NCBI GenBank assembly: GCA_029258825.1
Contig: JAPDKA010000007.1
Span: forward strand, 1-49,918
DNA length: 49,918 nucleotides
Source of the DNA: an archaeon
GTDB lineage: Archaea > Nanobdellota > Nanobdellia > Pacearchaeales > JAPDKA01
Reading direction: 5' to 3'
Shown here: piece after piece, positions 1 through 7,011 of the stretch
Numbering within the stretch: the stretch's first letter is position 1
Layout of the letters: every line of letters begins with the position of its first letter
Made by a program: the position numbers and the translations under genes
Notes under the pieces: model-generated
The model's input: only the letters and a program-made list of their open reading frames with translations
What the model was told of the DNA's origin: nothing
The model's database searches: none

Positions 1-117
1 GAAGATGACTTCAGAAAGCTGAAGCAAAATAAACACTTGCTTAATGCTGATGAAATTTCATTGCTACAAGAAATAGCTGAAATTAATAGAAAGCGTAATC
101 CAGTGTGGGGTGTTTAA
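1..117 (+). CDS. 3' end of an unidentified protein
   Basis: Reading frame 1 is open from the first base to a TAA at 115-117 and gives 38 residues ending in NPVWGV. The fragment is charged and looks helical (repeated Lys, Glu, Leu and Ile). The start and most of the gene lie outside the window. I do not recognise a family from this tail. Coding status rests on the uninterrupted frame and ordinary amino-acid composition, so it is moderately supported. Confidence 0.5.
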   Translation, partial: EDDFRKLKQNKHLLNADEISLLQEIAEINRKRNPVWGV

Positions 118-182
118 AATCATAAATGGGAAGTCTTTGAACTTATCTTTGTTGATATATTTGATTAAGAGCGAGCTAGAAG

Positions 183-233
183 GTAAACTGTTTGTTTACT
201 GGTATGTCTTCCGAAAGACAAATTCTTTCGGAA
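183..233. other. Two adjacent hairpins in a non-coding stretch
   Basis: Two inverted repeats sit side by side. GTAAAC (183-188) pairs with GTTTAC (194-199), and TTCCGAAAGA (209-218) pairs perfectly with TCTTTCGGAA (224-233) around a 5-nt loop. The interval 118-345 has no convincing ORF. It also holds a GTCGTT/AACGAC pair (276-281/294-299) and the palindrome CTTTGCAAAG (305-314). It could be the 3' UTR or terminator of the upstream gene, a small structured RNA, or a remnant. No known RNA family was recognised. Confidence 0.4.
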
Positions 234-345
234 TTTAAGCTTCATCTATAAGAAAGTTTAGCTAAGCGTAAGCGAGTCGTTTATCCGTTATTCAACGACC
301 TAGGCTTTGCAAAGGTAAATTCTAAGAATGATTTGAGTGAAGACT

Positions 346-1050
346 CTATTTTAATCCAATTACTTCAATATTTTTGGATCTTAATGTAGGTTTCTTGAAT
401 GTATAATTTTCATAAAAAATAATTTTCTGAAATTTAGTATGTTTAAATAAATTCTTTATTTCCGAAATAGAAAATATCCTGAAAGTATGCGTATCTTCAA
501 TTATTTTATTTTTTATTTTAAAAATAGATTTTGTTTTTTCTATTCTTGTTTTATCATTATAAGACCACTTCATTTTTACTTCAATCTCTTTATTCTTAAT
601 CTCCTTTTCTCCATTGCAAAAAACATTATACAAATCAAGTAAAACTATTCCCTTATCATTTAAATGTCTTCTAAAATTAAGCAAAGTTCTCATTGTGTCT
701 TTAATGGTCAAATTATAATTGAAAGTGGCAAACATACAAATAATAGCATCGTACTTTCGATTTAGGTTAAAATTCCGCATATCCCCTAAAAATAATTGTG
801 CATTTTTTACTTTTTGTTTAGCTATTGATAACATTCCTTCACTCAAATCTAAACCATCACACTTAAAACCTAGCTTTTCTAATCTAAAAAGATGTTCTCC
901 TGTCCCACACCCAACATCAAGAACAGTTTTTACATTAAATTTCTCTAAAATTGTCTGAATGAATCTAACTTCTTTTTCATAATCTTTATTAAAATAAATC
1001 TTATCGTAATATTTTGCTAATTTATCATAATCAAAAGTATCTAATTTCAT
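346..1050 (-). CDS. Class I SAM-dependent methyltransferase
   Basis: A 234-aa Rossmann-fold methyltransferase. Motif I, VLDVGCGTGEH, lies near residues 43-53 and binds the S-adenosylmethionine methionine moiety. The acidic end of strand beta-2 follows (GLDLSEGML), then GDMRNF and a motif-IV-like CMFATFNYN segment. The beta-rich C-terminal half resembles small-molecule methyltransferases of the Methyltransf_25 type, but the substrate cannot be read from sequence. The ATG at 1050 is preceded by a TATA-like AAATTTAAATAAA about 27 nt upstream, fitting a leaderless transcript. The gene is monocistronic. It is very AT-rich and rich in Lys, Ile and Asn compared with the ribosomal genes nearby, so recent acquisition is possible. 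Confidence 0.85.
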   Translation of the reverse strand: MKLDTFDYDKLAKYYDKIYFNKDYEKEVRFIQTILEKFNVKTVLDVGCGTGEHLFRLEKLGFKCDGLDLSEGMLSIAKQKVKNAQLFLGDMRNFNLNRKYDAIICMFATFNYNLTIKDTMRTLLNFRRHLNDKGIVLLDLYNVFCNGEKEIKNKEIEVKMKWSYNDKTRIEKTKSIFKIKNKIIEDTHTFRIFSISEIKNLFKHTKFQKIIFYENYTFKKPTLRSKNIEVIGLK

Positions 1051-1070
1051 GAGTATCTAACTTGAATTAT

Positions 1071-1083
1071 TTTATTTAAATTT
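1071..1083 (-). promoter_or_regulatory. TATA box of the methyltransferase gene
   Basis: On the minus strand this reads AAATTTAAATAAA, centred about 27 nt before the ATG at 1050. The spacing matches the other archaeal box-A elements in the window. Confidence 0.5.
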
Positions 1084-1274
1084 GTACTTGAGTGAGCATT
1101 TATTGAACAAAAAACATTACGAAAATTTACAATTTTGAATACTATCCAAATATTTAAATTTTTCTTCATTTTTACGAAATCAAATAACGAGCCAGACAGA
1201 TTACAACATATGTGATAAATTCAAATCAGTTTTTGCAAAATAAAAATTGAATTTAGTCTTTAATACTTATGAAA

Positions 1275-1306
1275 GTTTATTTGACAAACGTCAATCAAAA
1301 ATAAAC
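1275..1306. other. Imperfect hairpin
   Basis: GTTTAT (1275-1280) and TTGAC (1281-1285) pair with ATAAAC (1301-1306) and GTCAA (1290-1294), leaving a 4-nt loop and a 6-nt bulge. It lies in the 1051-1339 intergenic stretch, just downstream of the small gene ending at 1340 on the minus strand. A 3'-end structure for that gene is the simplest reading. Nothing else was identified in this interval. Confidence 0.3.
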
Positions 1307-1339
1307 CAAGAAAGTTGTAGTCAGTAACTTTAAATTTTT

Positions 1340-1549
1340 TTATTTTTGAAAATACAATTTTATTCTAGCCTCAATTTCTCCCCTACCTTTATAAACACGG
1401 CCATGCTCGTCTATAAGATAAGGGGTAGTCTCTTCACCTCTTTGAATTTTAATGGACGGAACATCAAAAATCCCTAAAGTAGAAAGAACAAACTCTAAAG
1501 TTTTTTTACTTTCTTCTGAATCTCCTATCTTTAAGATTATTTCCTTCAT
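1340..1549 (-). CDS. 69-aa thioredoxin/glutaredoxin-fold-like protein lacking cysteines
   Basis: A short protein beginning MKEIILKIGD and ending RIKLYFQK. The layout (beta strand, helix, VPSIKI strand, then TTPYLIDEHGRVYKGRGEIEARI) resembles the second half of a glutaredoxin-like fold, including a possible cis-proline site at TTPYL and a final G-R-G-E-I helix. There are no cysteines, so it cannot be a redox enzyme of the usual kind. The frame stays open upstream into eS6 on the other strand, but the ATG at 1549 is preferred: minus-strand CGAAAAATTTAAATATAAT, a clear BRE/TATA, is centred about 25-30 nt before it. The fold assignment is inference from pattern only. Confidence 0.55.
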   Translation of the reverse strand: MKEIILKIGDSEESKKTLEFVLSTLGIFDVPSIKIQRGEETTPYLIDEHGRVYKGRGEIEARIKLYFQK

Positions 1550-1571
1550 TCTATTATTTTTTATTTTGCTA

Positions 1572-1592
1572 TTATATTTAAATTTTTCGTTT
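1572..1592 (-). promoter_or_regulatory. BRE/TATA of the 69-aa gene
   Basis: The minus strand reads ACGAAAAATTTAAATATAAT in this interval. The CGAAA upstream element plus AT box matches the arrangement before eS6 and other genes, and sets the start at 1549 rather than the longer open frame. Confidence 0.55.
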
Positions 1593-1724
1593 TCCTTTTT
1601 AAATATTTTTCTTCCATCCAGATTCGAGTCAATAATTCTGTACAACACAAGCTTTCTGTTTCTTGCGCTGTGAGACAGAGTGCAAATTAACAAATTCGCC
1701 AACAATAAATTAACAAAACTAACT

Positions 1725-1742
1725 CGCGAAACATTTTTAAAT
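1725..1742 (+). promoter_or_regulatory. BRE/TATA of the eS6 gene
   Basis: CGCGAAAC is followed by ATTTTTAAAT, centred 25 nt before the ATG at 1763. This predicts a transcript starting at or next to the start codon. Confidence 0.65.
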
Positions 1743-1762
1743 GCATGTAAAGTTAAGGCATC

Positions 1763-2248
1763 ATGACATTCAAGTTCGAAATTGCCAATCCAAAAACAGG
1801 AAAAACGTATCATTTTGAACTTAGTGAGGAGTCTGCAAAAGAAAAATTCTTTGGCAAAAAGATAGGCGATAAGTTTGAAGGCAGCATTCTTGATAGTAAG
1901 TTTTCTGGTTATGAGTTTGAAATTACAGGCTTAAGTGATAAACAAGGCTTTCCTGCATTACCAAACTTAAAAGGAACAGCAAGAAAGCGGGTTTTGCTTA
2001 GTTATGGCATTGGTATGAGACAAAAGCGGCCAAAAGGTTTAAGAAAGAAAAAAACAGTTAGGGGCAATACAATAGCTGCAGATATAGTGCAAATTAATGT
2101 TAAAGTTGTTAAACAAGGTAGTAAAGATCTTGACGAAATTTTTGGTAAGAAACAATCAACTGAGCAACAAGCAGAACAAGCAACGCAACAAGAAGCAGCA
2201 CAACAACAAGCAACAGAGCAAACTGAAAAGCAAGAAAAAAATTCTTAG
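1763..2248 (+). CDS. rps6e: Small ribosomal subunit protein eS6
   Basis: A 161-aa eS6 protein of the 30S subunit. The archaeal/eukaryotic family signature is clear: FKFEIANPKTGKTYH at the start, the G-x-G linker region, GFPALPNLKG near residue 72, then a basic GMRQKRPKGLRKKKTVRGN stretch and NTIAADIVQINVKVV. After GKK near residue 132 comes an acidic Gln/Glu/Ala-rich tail of about 30 residues that is not part of the usual compact archaeal protein. The gene has its own BRE/TATA and probably no leader. A JAMM protein starts 5 nt after the stop, so the two are likely co-transcribed. Confidence 0.95.
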   Translation: MTFKFEIANPKTGKTYHFELSEESAKEKFFGKKIGDKFEGSILDSKFSGYEFEITGLSDKQGFPALPNLKGTARKRVLLSYGIGMRQKRPKGLRKKKTVRGNTIAADIVQINVKVVKQGSKDLDEIFGKKQSTEQQAEQATQQEAAQQQATEQTEKQEKNS

Positions 2249-2253
2249 CCAAA

Positions 2254-2796
2254 ATGTTCATAGCAAAAATAACTAAGGAGCTAGTCTATACTATGGCAGT
2301 TCATTGTTTGGAGTGTTATAAAAAAGAAGGATACGGTGTAATTTATGGCACTTCTCGCTTAGAAGCACCACATACTATTTATGATTGCCGTATCATAACT
2401 CCTTTAGATGCATTACGTTACTTTACTCATGTGGAATGTTGTGAAAAAGAACTAAAGAGAATCCCAAGTAAAGTTGAAGAAAATAAATTGATTGGAGAAT
2501 TTCATAGCCACACAGACGGTTATAACAGCTGCTTGCTTTGCCAGCTAAGTGACGATGATATTAACACAACTGATTGGAAAAAATTCCCTCTCCAATTTCT
2601 TGTTTGCATTAAAGCAAGACGCAACATGAAGGAACAACAAATTGTTAAAGCAAAGAGATCTAAACTAGAAAAAATTGTTCAGCCGGATGAGCATACACTA
2701 GAAATAACTCACAAAGATTTTGAGATTATTATTAAGGCTTTTCATTATACACAAAGGACTGCAATTCTCCATGATGTAATAATACAACTTGCTTAA
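2254..2796 (+). CDS. JAMM/MPN-domain metalloprotein with an expanded active-site loop
   Basis: A 180-aa protein with the elements of a JAB1/MPN metallopeptidase: a glutamate in KKEGYGVIYG (E25), H84-S-H86, and S99-x-x-D102. The family normally has seven residues between the HxH and the Ser. Here there are twelve, containing C93-L-L-C96. JAMM enzymes coordinate Zn2+ through the two His and the Asp and usually cleave isopeptide bonds to ubiquitin-like proteins or related amide bonds. The substrate is unknown here. The gene follows eS6 by 5 nt and precedes aIF2 gamma. The extra CxxC could hold a second metal or only stabilise the loop. The family call is good and the function is inferred. Confidence 0.75.
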   Translation: MFIAKITKELVYTMAVHCLECYKKEGYGVIYGTSRLEAPHTIYDCRIITPLDALRYFTHVECCEKELKRIPSKVEENKLIGEFHSHTDGYNSCLLCQLSDDDINTTDWKKFPLQFLVCIKARRNMKEQQIVKAKRSKLEKIVQPDEHTLEITHKDFEIIIKAFHYTQRTAILHDVIIQLA

Positions 2797-2836
2797 TCTT
2801 TACTTATGTTAAATACTTAACCAAATTAGCACAACA

Positions 2837-2847
2837 TTTTTAAAATA
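2837..2847 (+). promoter_or_regulatory. TATA box of the aIF2 gamma gene
   Basis: TTTTTAAAATA is centred 25 nt before the ATG at 2867. It favours that ATG over an in-frame TTG at 2855 and suggests a leaderless message. Confidence 0.55.
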
Positions 2848-2866
2848 CTATAAATTGCATTTGGTT

Positions 2867-4165
2867 ATGGCAAGAAAGAAACAAAGTAAAGAAGCAAAGC
2901 AAAAATCAAAGCGAGATCTAAGTTTTGCTCAACCTGACATAAACATTGGTATGGTTGGACATATAGACCATGGTAAGACAACATTGCTTTATAAGTTAAG
3001 CGGAAAGTGGGCAGACACACATAGTGAAGAACTCAAACGAGGAATTACAATAAGATTAGGCTATGCTAACGTTGAGATTATGCATTGTAAAAATTGTGAT
3101 TATTATTTTACACTTTCAAAGAAATGTCCAAAATGTAACAGTAAAGCTGAAATTGTGAGGCACGTTAGTTTTGTTGATGCTCCCGGCCATGAAATGTTGA
3201 TGGCATCGATGCTTGGCGGTGCGGCAATTATTGATGCCGCCATTCTCGTTGTTGCCGCAAATGAACCTTTTCCACAACCACAAACTAAAGAACATTTTCT
3301 TGCTTTATCAGCAAAAGGTGTTAAGCATTTGATTGTTGTGCAGAATAAAATTGATCTTGTTGATAGGGAAAAAGTTATCCAAAATTATTTACGTATTAAA
3401 GAATTTCTAAAAAACACACCATATGAGAATGCTCCAATCATTCCCATTTCTGCATTGCAAGGTGCAAATTTACATTATTTGCTAAAAGCAATTATTGGAT
3501 TACCAAAACCCGAGCGTGATTTAAATACTAAGCCTTTATTTTTTGTTGTTCGAAGTTTTGATGTGAACAAACCTGGCACACAACTTGAGCATCTTAGTGG
3601 AGCTGTTTTAGGAGGCGCACTAAAGCAAGGTGTGTTGCGTGTTGGCGACATAATCGAGATAAAGCCTGGTTTAACTATAAAACATGAAAAAAAACATCAA
3701 CAAGTTATTGAATATAAAACATTGAAAGCAAAAATAATTGGATTAATGTCTGGAAACAACAAACTTGATGAGGCTTTACCTTATGGCAGTCTTGCAATCC
3801 AAACAAGTCTTGACCCATCACTTGGAAAATCTGACAATCTTGCTGGTTGTGTTGTCGGCTTGGCTGATAGCTTGCCCGAAATAACTTCAACAATTAAAAT
3901 AAAAGCAAAGCTTTTTGAGAAGGTTGTTGGAGCTAAACAAGAGACAAAAGTTGAACCATTAAAGGTCAATGAACCCTTATTGTTAAGTGTCAATACAGCA
4001 ACAACTGTAGGTTTTGTAAAAAACGTAAAACAAATTTCAGAGCATGAAGCTTTGGCAGAGTTGCAATTGAAAATTCCTATAGTACCTATAAAAGACACCC
4101 GTATAGGAATAGCAAGAAATTTGCAGGGGCATTGGCGTTTGATTGGTTATGCAGAACTTGTTTAG
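2867..4165 (+). CDS. eif2g: Translation initiation factor aIF2 subunit gamma
   Basis: A 432-aa GTPase that carries initiator Met-tRNA to the small ribosomal subunit as the core of the aIF2 heterotrimer. G1 is GMVGHIDHGKTT near residue 30, the switch region follows (RGITIRLGYA), G3 is VDAPGHE and G4 is VVQNKIDLV. The aIF2 gamma-specific zinc knuckle is present as CKNCDYYF then CPKC. Domains II and III follow, including RSFDVNKPGT, and end in GYAELV. The ATG at 2867 is chosen because the TATA box lies 25 nt upstream; the MARKKQ start is typical. Length is normal for the family. There is no sign of the alpha or beta subunit gene nearby. Confidence 0.96.
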   Translation: MARKKQSKEAKQKSKRDLSFAQPDINIGMVGHIDHGKTTLLYKLSGKWADTHSEELKRGITIRLGYANVEIMHCKNCDYYFTLSKKCPKCNSKAEIVRHVSFVDAPGHEMLMASMLGGAAIIDAAILVVAANEPFPQPQTKEHFLALSAKGVKHLIVVQNKIDLVDREKVIQNYLRIKEFLKNTPYENAPIIPISALQGANLHYLLKAIIGLPKPERDLNTKPLFFVVRSFDVNKPGTQLEHLSGAVLGGALKQGVLRVGDIIEIKPGLTIKHEKKHQQVIEYKTLKAKIIGLMSGNNKLDEALPYGSLAIQTSLDPSLGKSDNLAGCVVGLADSLPEITSTIKIKAKLFEKVVGAKQETKVEPLKVNEPLLLSVNTATTVGFVKNVKQISEHEALAELQLKIPIVPIKDTRIGIARNLQGHWRLIGYAELV

Positions 4166-4214
4166 ACAACTTAAAACAACTTAAAATAAAATTAAATTAA
4201 AATCTTGAGGTAAA

Positions 4215-4619
4215 ATGATGGGCGAGCAACAAGATTGGATTAACCATATTTTAGGTTTAGACTCTTCTGTATTTTATTATTATACTCTGTTAATACGCAA
4301 CAACAAAATGGGTGAAGGTAACGAATATTGTGCTAGGTGTGGTTGTATGCTTAGTTGGGAAGTTGCAAAAACTTCAAGACTATTGTATGATAAACCTTTA
4401 TGCGGAAAATGTATAAATGAGTCGGGATTAGCTCCACTTGTCGCTACTGACATAGACAAAGCCAAAGAAAGAGTGGAAAAAATCGAAAGAGAAATTGTTG
4501 AAGCATTATGTATAGGCCAAGTAAAAGTTGATAGTGTTGTAGTAATGCTGCTTGGATCTATAAATAATTTTTACGGAGTTTATAGCTTGAAATCGACGGG
4601 GAAAAGCGAAAAAAAGTAA
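4215..4619 (+). CDS. Zinc-ribbon protein of unknown function
   Basis: A 134-aa protein with two CxxC pairs, CARCGC and LCGKC (about residues 39-69), typical of a small treble-clef or zinc-ribbon module. A charged helix follows (DKAKERVEKIEREIVEAL). A Shine-Dalgarno-like GAGGT at 4206-4210 precedes two consecutive ATGs at 4215 and 4218, which supports this start over the internal ATG before GEGNEYC. The first 30 residues are more hydrophobic and Tyr-rich. It lies between aIF2 gamma and gyrB. I do not recognise a named family. Confidence 0.7.
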   Translation: MMGEQQDWINHILGLDSSVFYYYTLLIRNNKMGEGNEYCARCGCMLSWEVAKTSRLLYDKPLCGKCINESGLAPLVATDIDKAKERVEKIEREIVEALCIGQVKVDSVVVMLLGSINNFYGVYSLKSTGKSEKK

Positions 4620-4696
4620 AAAGATTTTTAAAGCAAATTTGCGTTATGTTGTTATTCCTTTTCACTAAAATTTTGTTTTAAAGTTTAAAATAGCAA

Positions 4697-6601
4697 ATGA
4701 CAAAGCAAAGTTCAAGTAAGGAAAGTAAAGTTAAAGGTTATACTGCAGAATCTATTAAAGTTCTGAAAGGTTTAGAAGCTGTTCGTAAAAGACCAGCAAT
4801 GTATATTGGCAGTACAGGTAAAGAAGGATTGCATCATCTGCTATGGGAAGTTGTTGATAACAGTGTTGATGAAGCTCTTGCTGGTTTTTGTACACGTATA
4901 AAAGTTATAATTCATAAAGATAACTCTGTTAGTGTTATCGATAATGGTAGAGGTATTCCTGTTGATATCCACAAAGATACAGGAAAAACTGCATTGGAAA
5001 CTGTAATGACTGTTTTACATGCGGGCGGTAAATTTGATCATAAAGTCTATGCAATCAGTGGTGGTTTGCATGGAGTTGGTATTAGTGTTGTCAACGCATT
5101 GAGTGTTAAGCTCATTGCTAAAGTAAAACGCGATGGTAAAATCTATATGCAACAATATGCACGAGGAAAAGTTAAAACTGATGTAAAGGTTGTTGGCACC
5201 ACTAGCGAGCACGGCACAGAAATACGATTTTGGCCTGACCCAGAGATTTTTTCAACTATAAAATTTGATTATGAAGTTATTGCGACAAGACTTAAAGAGC
5301 TTAGCTTTCTTAATCCTGGTTTGGAAATCATACTTATTGATGAAAGGACTGGAAAAAAAGAAAGGTTCTACAACAAAAACGGTATAATTGATTTTATTCT
5401 ATGGATAAACGAACAGCGTGAGAAATTGCACAAGCCTATCTATTTTAAAGATCAAAAAAATGGTTTGATCGCAGAATTTGCAATACAGTATACAAACAGT
5501 TATACAGAAAACATTTTTAGTTTTGTTAATACAATTAACACAGTTGAAGGTGGCACACATGTTACTGGTTTCAAAACAGCATTAACAAAAGTGCTAAACG
5601 ATTATGCTGAAAAAACAAAATTAAGCAAAATAAAATTTACTGGTGATGACGTACGTGAAGGCCTTACTGCGATAATAAATATAAAACTGCCAAATCCACA
5701 ATTTGAAGGCCAGACCAAAACAAAACTAGGCAACAGCGAAGTTAAAGGTATTGTAGAAAGTATAGTTGTAACAAAACTTTCGCAATTTCTTGAAGAAAAT
5801 CCTAATGTAGCAAAAAAAATAATAGCTAAATTAGTACAAGCAGCAAAAGCTAGAGTTGCAGCAAAAAAGGCTAAAGAACTTGTAAGACGTAAATCAGCTT
5901 TGTTTGCTGGTTCTATGCCTGGCAAGCTTGCAGATTGTTCAACAAATAAAAAAGATATTGCAGAATTATTCATTGTTGAGGGCGACAGTGCTGGAGGTAG
6001 TGCAAAACAAGCACGCAACAAAGAATTTCAAGCAGTGTTGCCATTACGCGGAAAAATATTGAATGTTGAAAAAGCAAGTCCGCATAAAGTATTTGCTAAT
6101 GAAGAAATTTCTGCATTGATAAAAAGCATTGGTACAGGTATTGGTGAAAATTTTGACATAGCTAAATTAAGATATGGAAAAATTATAATCATGACTGATG
6201 CTGATGTTGATGGACAACATATAAAAACATTATTGCTTACTTTCTTTTTCCGTTATATGCCTCAATTGATTGAAGACGGTCATGTTTATGTTGCGATCCC
6301 TCCTCTTTACAGAGTGCGTAAGTCTGGTAAAGATTATTATGTTTATAGCGATGATGAGCTTAAAAAACTACTTGCAAAGTTAGGCAACAGCGAAGTTACT
6401 CGATTTAAAGGTTTAGGCGAAATGAGTCCAGAACAATTATGGCAAACAACAATGAATCCTGCAACGAGAAAGCTAAAACAAATCACAATTGAAGATGCTG
6501 TTGAGGCAGATAAAATTTTTAGCATACTCATGGGAGAAAAAGTTGAGCCAAGAAAACAATTTATTATTGCTCATGCAAAAGAGGCAGAGCTCGATATTTA
6601 G
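4697..6601 (+). CDS. gyrB: DNA gyrase subunit B
   Basis: A 634-aa ATPase subunit of type IIA topoisomerase. The GHKL ATP-binding motifs are visible: EVVDNSVDEALAG, DNGRGIPVD and GGLHGVGISVVNALS. The transducer domain follows. The TOPRIM domain carries EGDSAGGSAKQARN and the metal-binding DADVDGQHI. The C-terminal end, RFKGLGEMSPEQLW then RKQFI, is canonical. The length matches compact GyrB proteins lacking the enterobacterial insertion. It forms a unit with the MTH938-like gene and gyrA downstream. The protein is clearly of the bacterial type. Gyrase is present in a number of archaea, generally explained by transfer from bacteria. Confidence 0.97.
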   Translation: MTKQSSSKESKVKGYTAESIKVLKGLEAVRKRPAMYIGSTGKEGLHHLLWEVVDNSVDEALAGFCTRIKVIIHKDNSVSVIDNGRGIPVDIHKDTGKTALETVMTVLHAGGKFDHKVYAISGGLHGVGISVVNALSVKLIAKVKRDGKIYMQQYARGKVKTDVKVVGTTSEHGTEIRFWPDPEIFSTIKFDYEVIATRLKELSFLNPGLEIILIDERTGKKERFYNKNGIIDFILWINEQREKLHKPIYFKDQKNGLIAEFAIQYTNSYTENIFSFVNTINTVEGGTHVTGFKTALTKVLNDYAEKTKLSKIKFTGDDVREGLTAIINIKLPNPQFEGQTKTKLGNSEVKGIVESIVVTKLSQFLEENPNVAKKIIAKLVQAAKARVAAKKAKELVRRKSALFAGSMPGKLADCSTNKKDIAELFIVEGDSAGGSAKQARNKEFQAVLPLRGKILNVEKASPHKVFANEEISALIKSIGTGIGENFDIAKLRYGKIIIMTDADVDGQHIKTLLLTFFFRYMPQLIEDGHVYVAIPPLYRVRKSGKDYYVYSDDELKKLLAKLGNSEVTRFKGLGEMSPEQLWQTTMNPATRKLKQITIEDAVEADKIFSILMGEKVEPRKQFIIAHAKEAELDI

Positions 6602-6634
6602 CTGATCAATAAACATAAACTAATCAAAATCAAA

Positions 6635-7000
6635 ATGGCAATACACATTGACAGCACAAAATTCGGTCAGATCATTGTAAATGGTAAAACGTATGATACA
6701 GATATAGTAATATTTGCAGATGGTAAAATCCAAGAAAGAAGTGATATAAGCAGACAGAAGCACAATACAAGCCATTTTTTTTGTGTTGAAGAAATTGACG
6801 AGTTGCTAAATACAAATCCAAAGCCTGAAGTTGTTGTTTTTGGTACAGGACAGTATGGCATATGCAAAATTGAACAAGACGCATTAGATAAACTTAATAA
6901 AAACAAGATTCAAATCATTGTAGAGCCTACTCCTATTGCGATAGAAAAATTTAATAACATAAGCAAAACTAAAGCAGGCATATTTCATGTTACCTGTTAA
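6635..7000 (+). CDS. MTH938/NDUFAF3-like domain protein
   Basis: A 121-aa single-domain protein of the MTH938-like (DUF498) family. Recognisable parts are [18 protein letters not shown] at the start, a central [11 protein letters not shown] strand-turn (about residues 66-76), and the final strand-helix with [12 protein letters not shown]. Archaeal members have no assigned biochemical role; the mitochondrial homologue NDUFAF3 helps assemble complex I. The gene lies 33 nt after gyrB and 11 nt before gyrA, so it is almost certainly co-transcribed with both gyrase subunits, which is unexpected for this family. The family call is firm and the function unknown. Confidence 0.85.
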   Translation: MAIHIDSTKFGQIIVNGKTYDTDIVIFADGKIQERSDISRQKHNTSHFFCVEEIDELLNTNPKPEVVVFGTGQYGICKIEQDALDKLNKNKIQIIVEPTPIAIEKFNNISKTKAGIFHVTC

Positions 7001-7011
7001 AGCTATGTAAA

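Noticed and set aside
1550..1813. N-terminal extension of the 69-aa gene, running over the start of eS6
   Set aside because: It overlaps eS6 on the opposite strand, has an odd composition, and the BRE/TATA points to the ATG at 1549.
5602..6021. 139-codon open frame antisense to gyrB
   Set aside because: It is antisense to the TOPRIM coding region with no motif of its own; a shadow frame.
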